This document shows positions 63,401 to 64,000 of a stretch of DNA of 64,000 bases, in pieces. The translations under genes were made by a program, and so were the position numbers. The DNA comes from Daucus carota subsp. sativus (Eukaryota; Streptophyta; Magnoliopsida; Apiales; Apiaceae), in NCBI RefSeq assembly GCF_001625215.2, contig NC_030387.2:1392501-1456500 (forward strand). Reading direction: 5' to 3'. Each line of letters begins with the position of its first letter. Positions within the stretch are counted from its first letter, which is position 1. Below the pieces are notes generated by a model. It had not been told where the DNA came from and made no database searches. It saw only the letters and a program-made list of their open reading frames with translations.

Positions 63401-64000
63401 CTGCATAACATTCAATATTGATACTTCATGCATCAATATTGTTATGATTTTTAGCGAACACATTGGGACAAAATCACAAATTATAAATTACTAGTTCAAC
63501 TACCAGGACAACAAATTACTTATAATGTTCAAACATGAGAAATCAATATTCATTATATACGGACACAAGTAAAACACAGATCTATCCTAAATAAAAGGAT
63601 AACAAGTTCGATAGTCAGCAGAAGCGAAATTTTAAAATAAATCACTAAAAAAAATGTGGTAATTGGTGGCGGATGGAAACCATGAGTTGATGAACATCTT
63701 CTAGAAAATCATAAAGCTTGATAATCACTACATATGATACCACAATTGTTCCATTACCAAAAAATAAAAACAATACACGATATTGACACATGAAAAATCA
63801 ACACATAAATTCAAGAAATGTTGTAAATAACATCAACGTCAAGGAGATGCTACCTCCAACTCCTACTTTCATCTACCACCTGCCACAATTTAGTGGTCAC
63901 AGGCTCAACTACCAATAAACATGGGTTCAGCTTTAACAGTATAGTATAGAAGTACAAAACCATGGTAGTTTGAACACGACACATCGACAAGAAAAATAAG
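63401..64000. other. Upstream region of the isomerase gene
   Basis: Probably the first intron, and possibly the first exon or promoter. I could not find a convincing transit-peptide exon with a matching donor. Confidence 0.4.

Overview
This is nuclear DNA of a flowering plant, almost certainly a eudicot. It is AT-rich, has multi-exon genes with GT-AG introns, carries several families of plant MITEs, an LTR-element primer-binding site of the tRNA-iMet type, and a nuclear copy of part of the plastid psbB gene. I cannot name the species.

Host genes. Three complete plus-strand genes can be assembled exon by exon, each with the reading frame closing: an AP-5 complex subunit beta-like protein (27397-32717), a tricalbin/synaptotagmin-like SMP-C2 membrane protein of the NTMC2T5 type (34755-40176), and an NPH3-type BTB/POZ protein (45005-47729). 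From memory, their Arabidopsis counterparts sit close together on chromosome 3 (At3g19870, At3g19830, At3g19850), so this looks like a conserved block. At the right edge lies the minus-strand phosphoribosylanthranilate isomerase gene of tryptophan synthesis (62210 to about 63400, 5' exon not found).

Broken genes. A GFS12-like WD40 gene (6309-10954, minus) is truncated at both ends, with small internal deletions and a lost splice donor. A second, inverted NTMC2T5 copy (57808-61915) has stop codons and a deletion removing its C2 region. There are also a kinase-like pseudogene (51735-52545), an RRM exon of an RBM22/MAC5-like gene (56283-56570), a DUF4283 retroelement fragment (2690-3328) and a psbB insert (33265-33723).

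The most unusual structure is a 13.7 kb palindrome at 11151-24846. Two 6201-bp arms face each other across a 55-bp spacer, and five mirrored landmark pairs show no net length difference. Each arm carries an intact three-exon VOC (glyoxalase-like) gene with a TATA box, a divergently placed gypsy-type (PF04195-like) ORF, and an LTR-element remnant with primer-binding site and polypurine tract; the palindrome axis lies inside its LTR. One arm only has a 1229-bp MULE-like insertion with a 10-bp target duplication. The left edge of the palindrome is where the GFS12-like gene stops.

The second large structure is an inverted segmental duplication of the NTMC2T5 locus (34729-41371 against 56909-61944), with the NPH3 gene between the copies. 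Comparing the copies dates individual events: a MITE insertion, a C-homopolymer expansion, a coding minisatellite of 3 versus 2 units, and a deletion at 3-bp microhomology. The rest is repeat-rich intergenic DNA with a CACTA element, MULE-type foldback elements, Stowaway-like MITEs and microsatellites.
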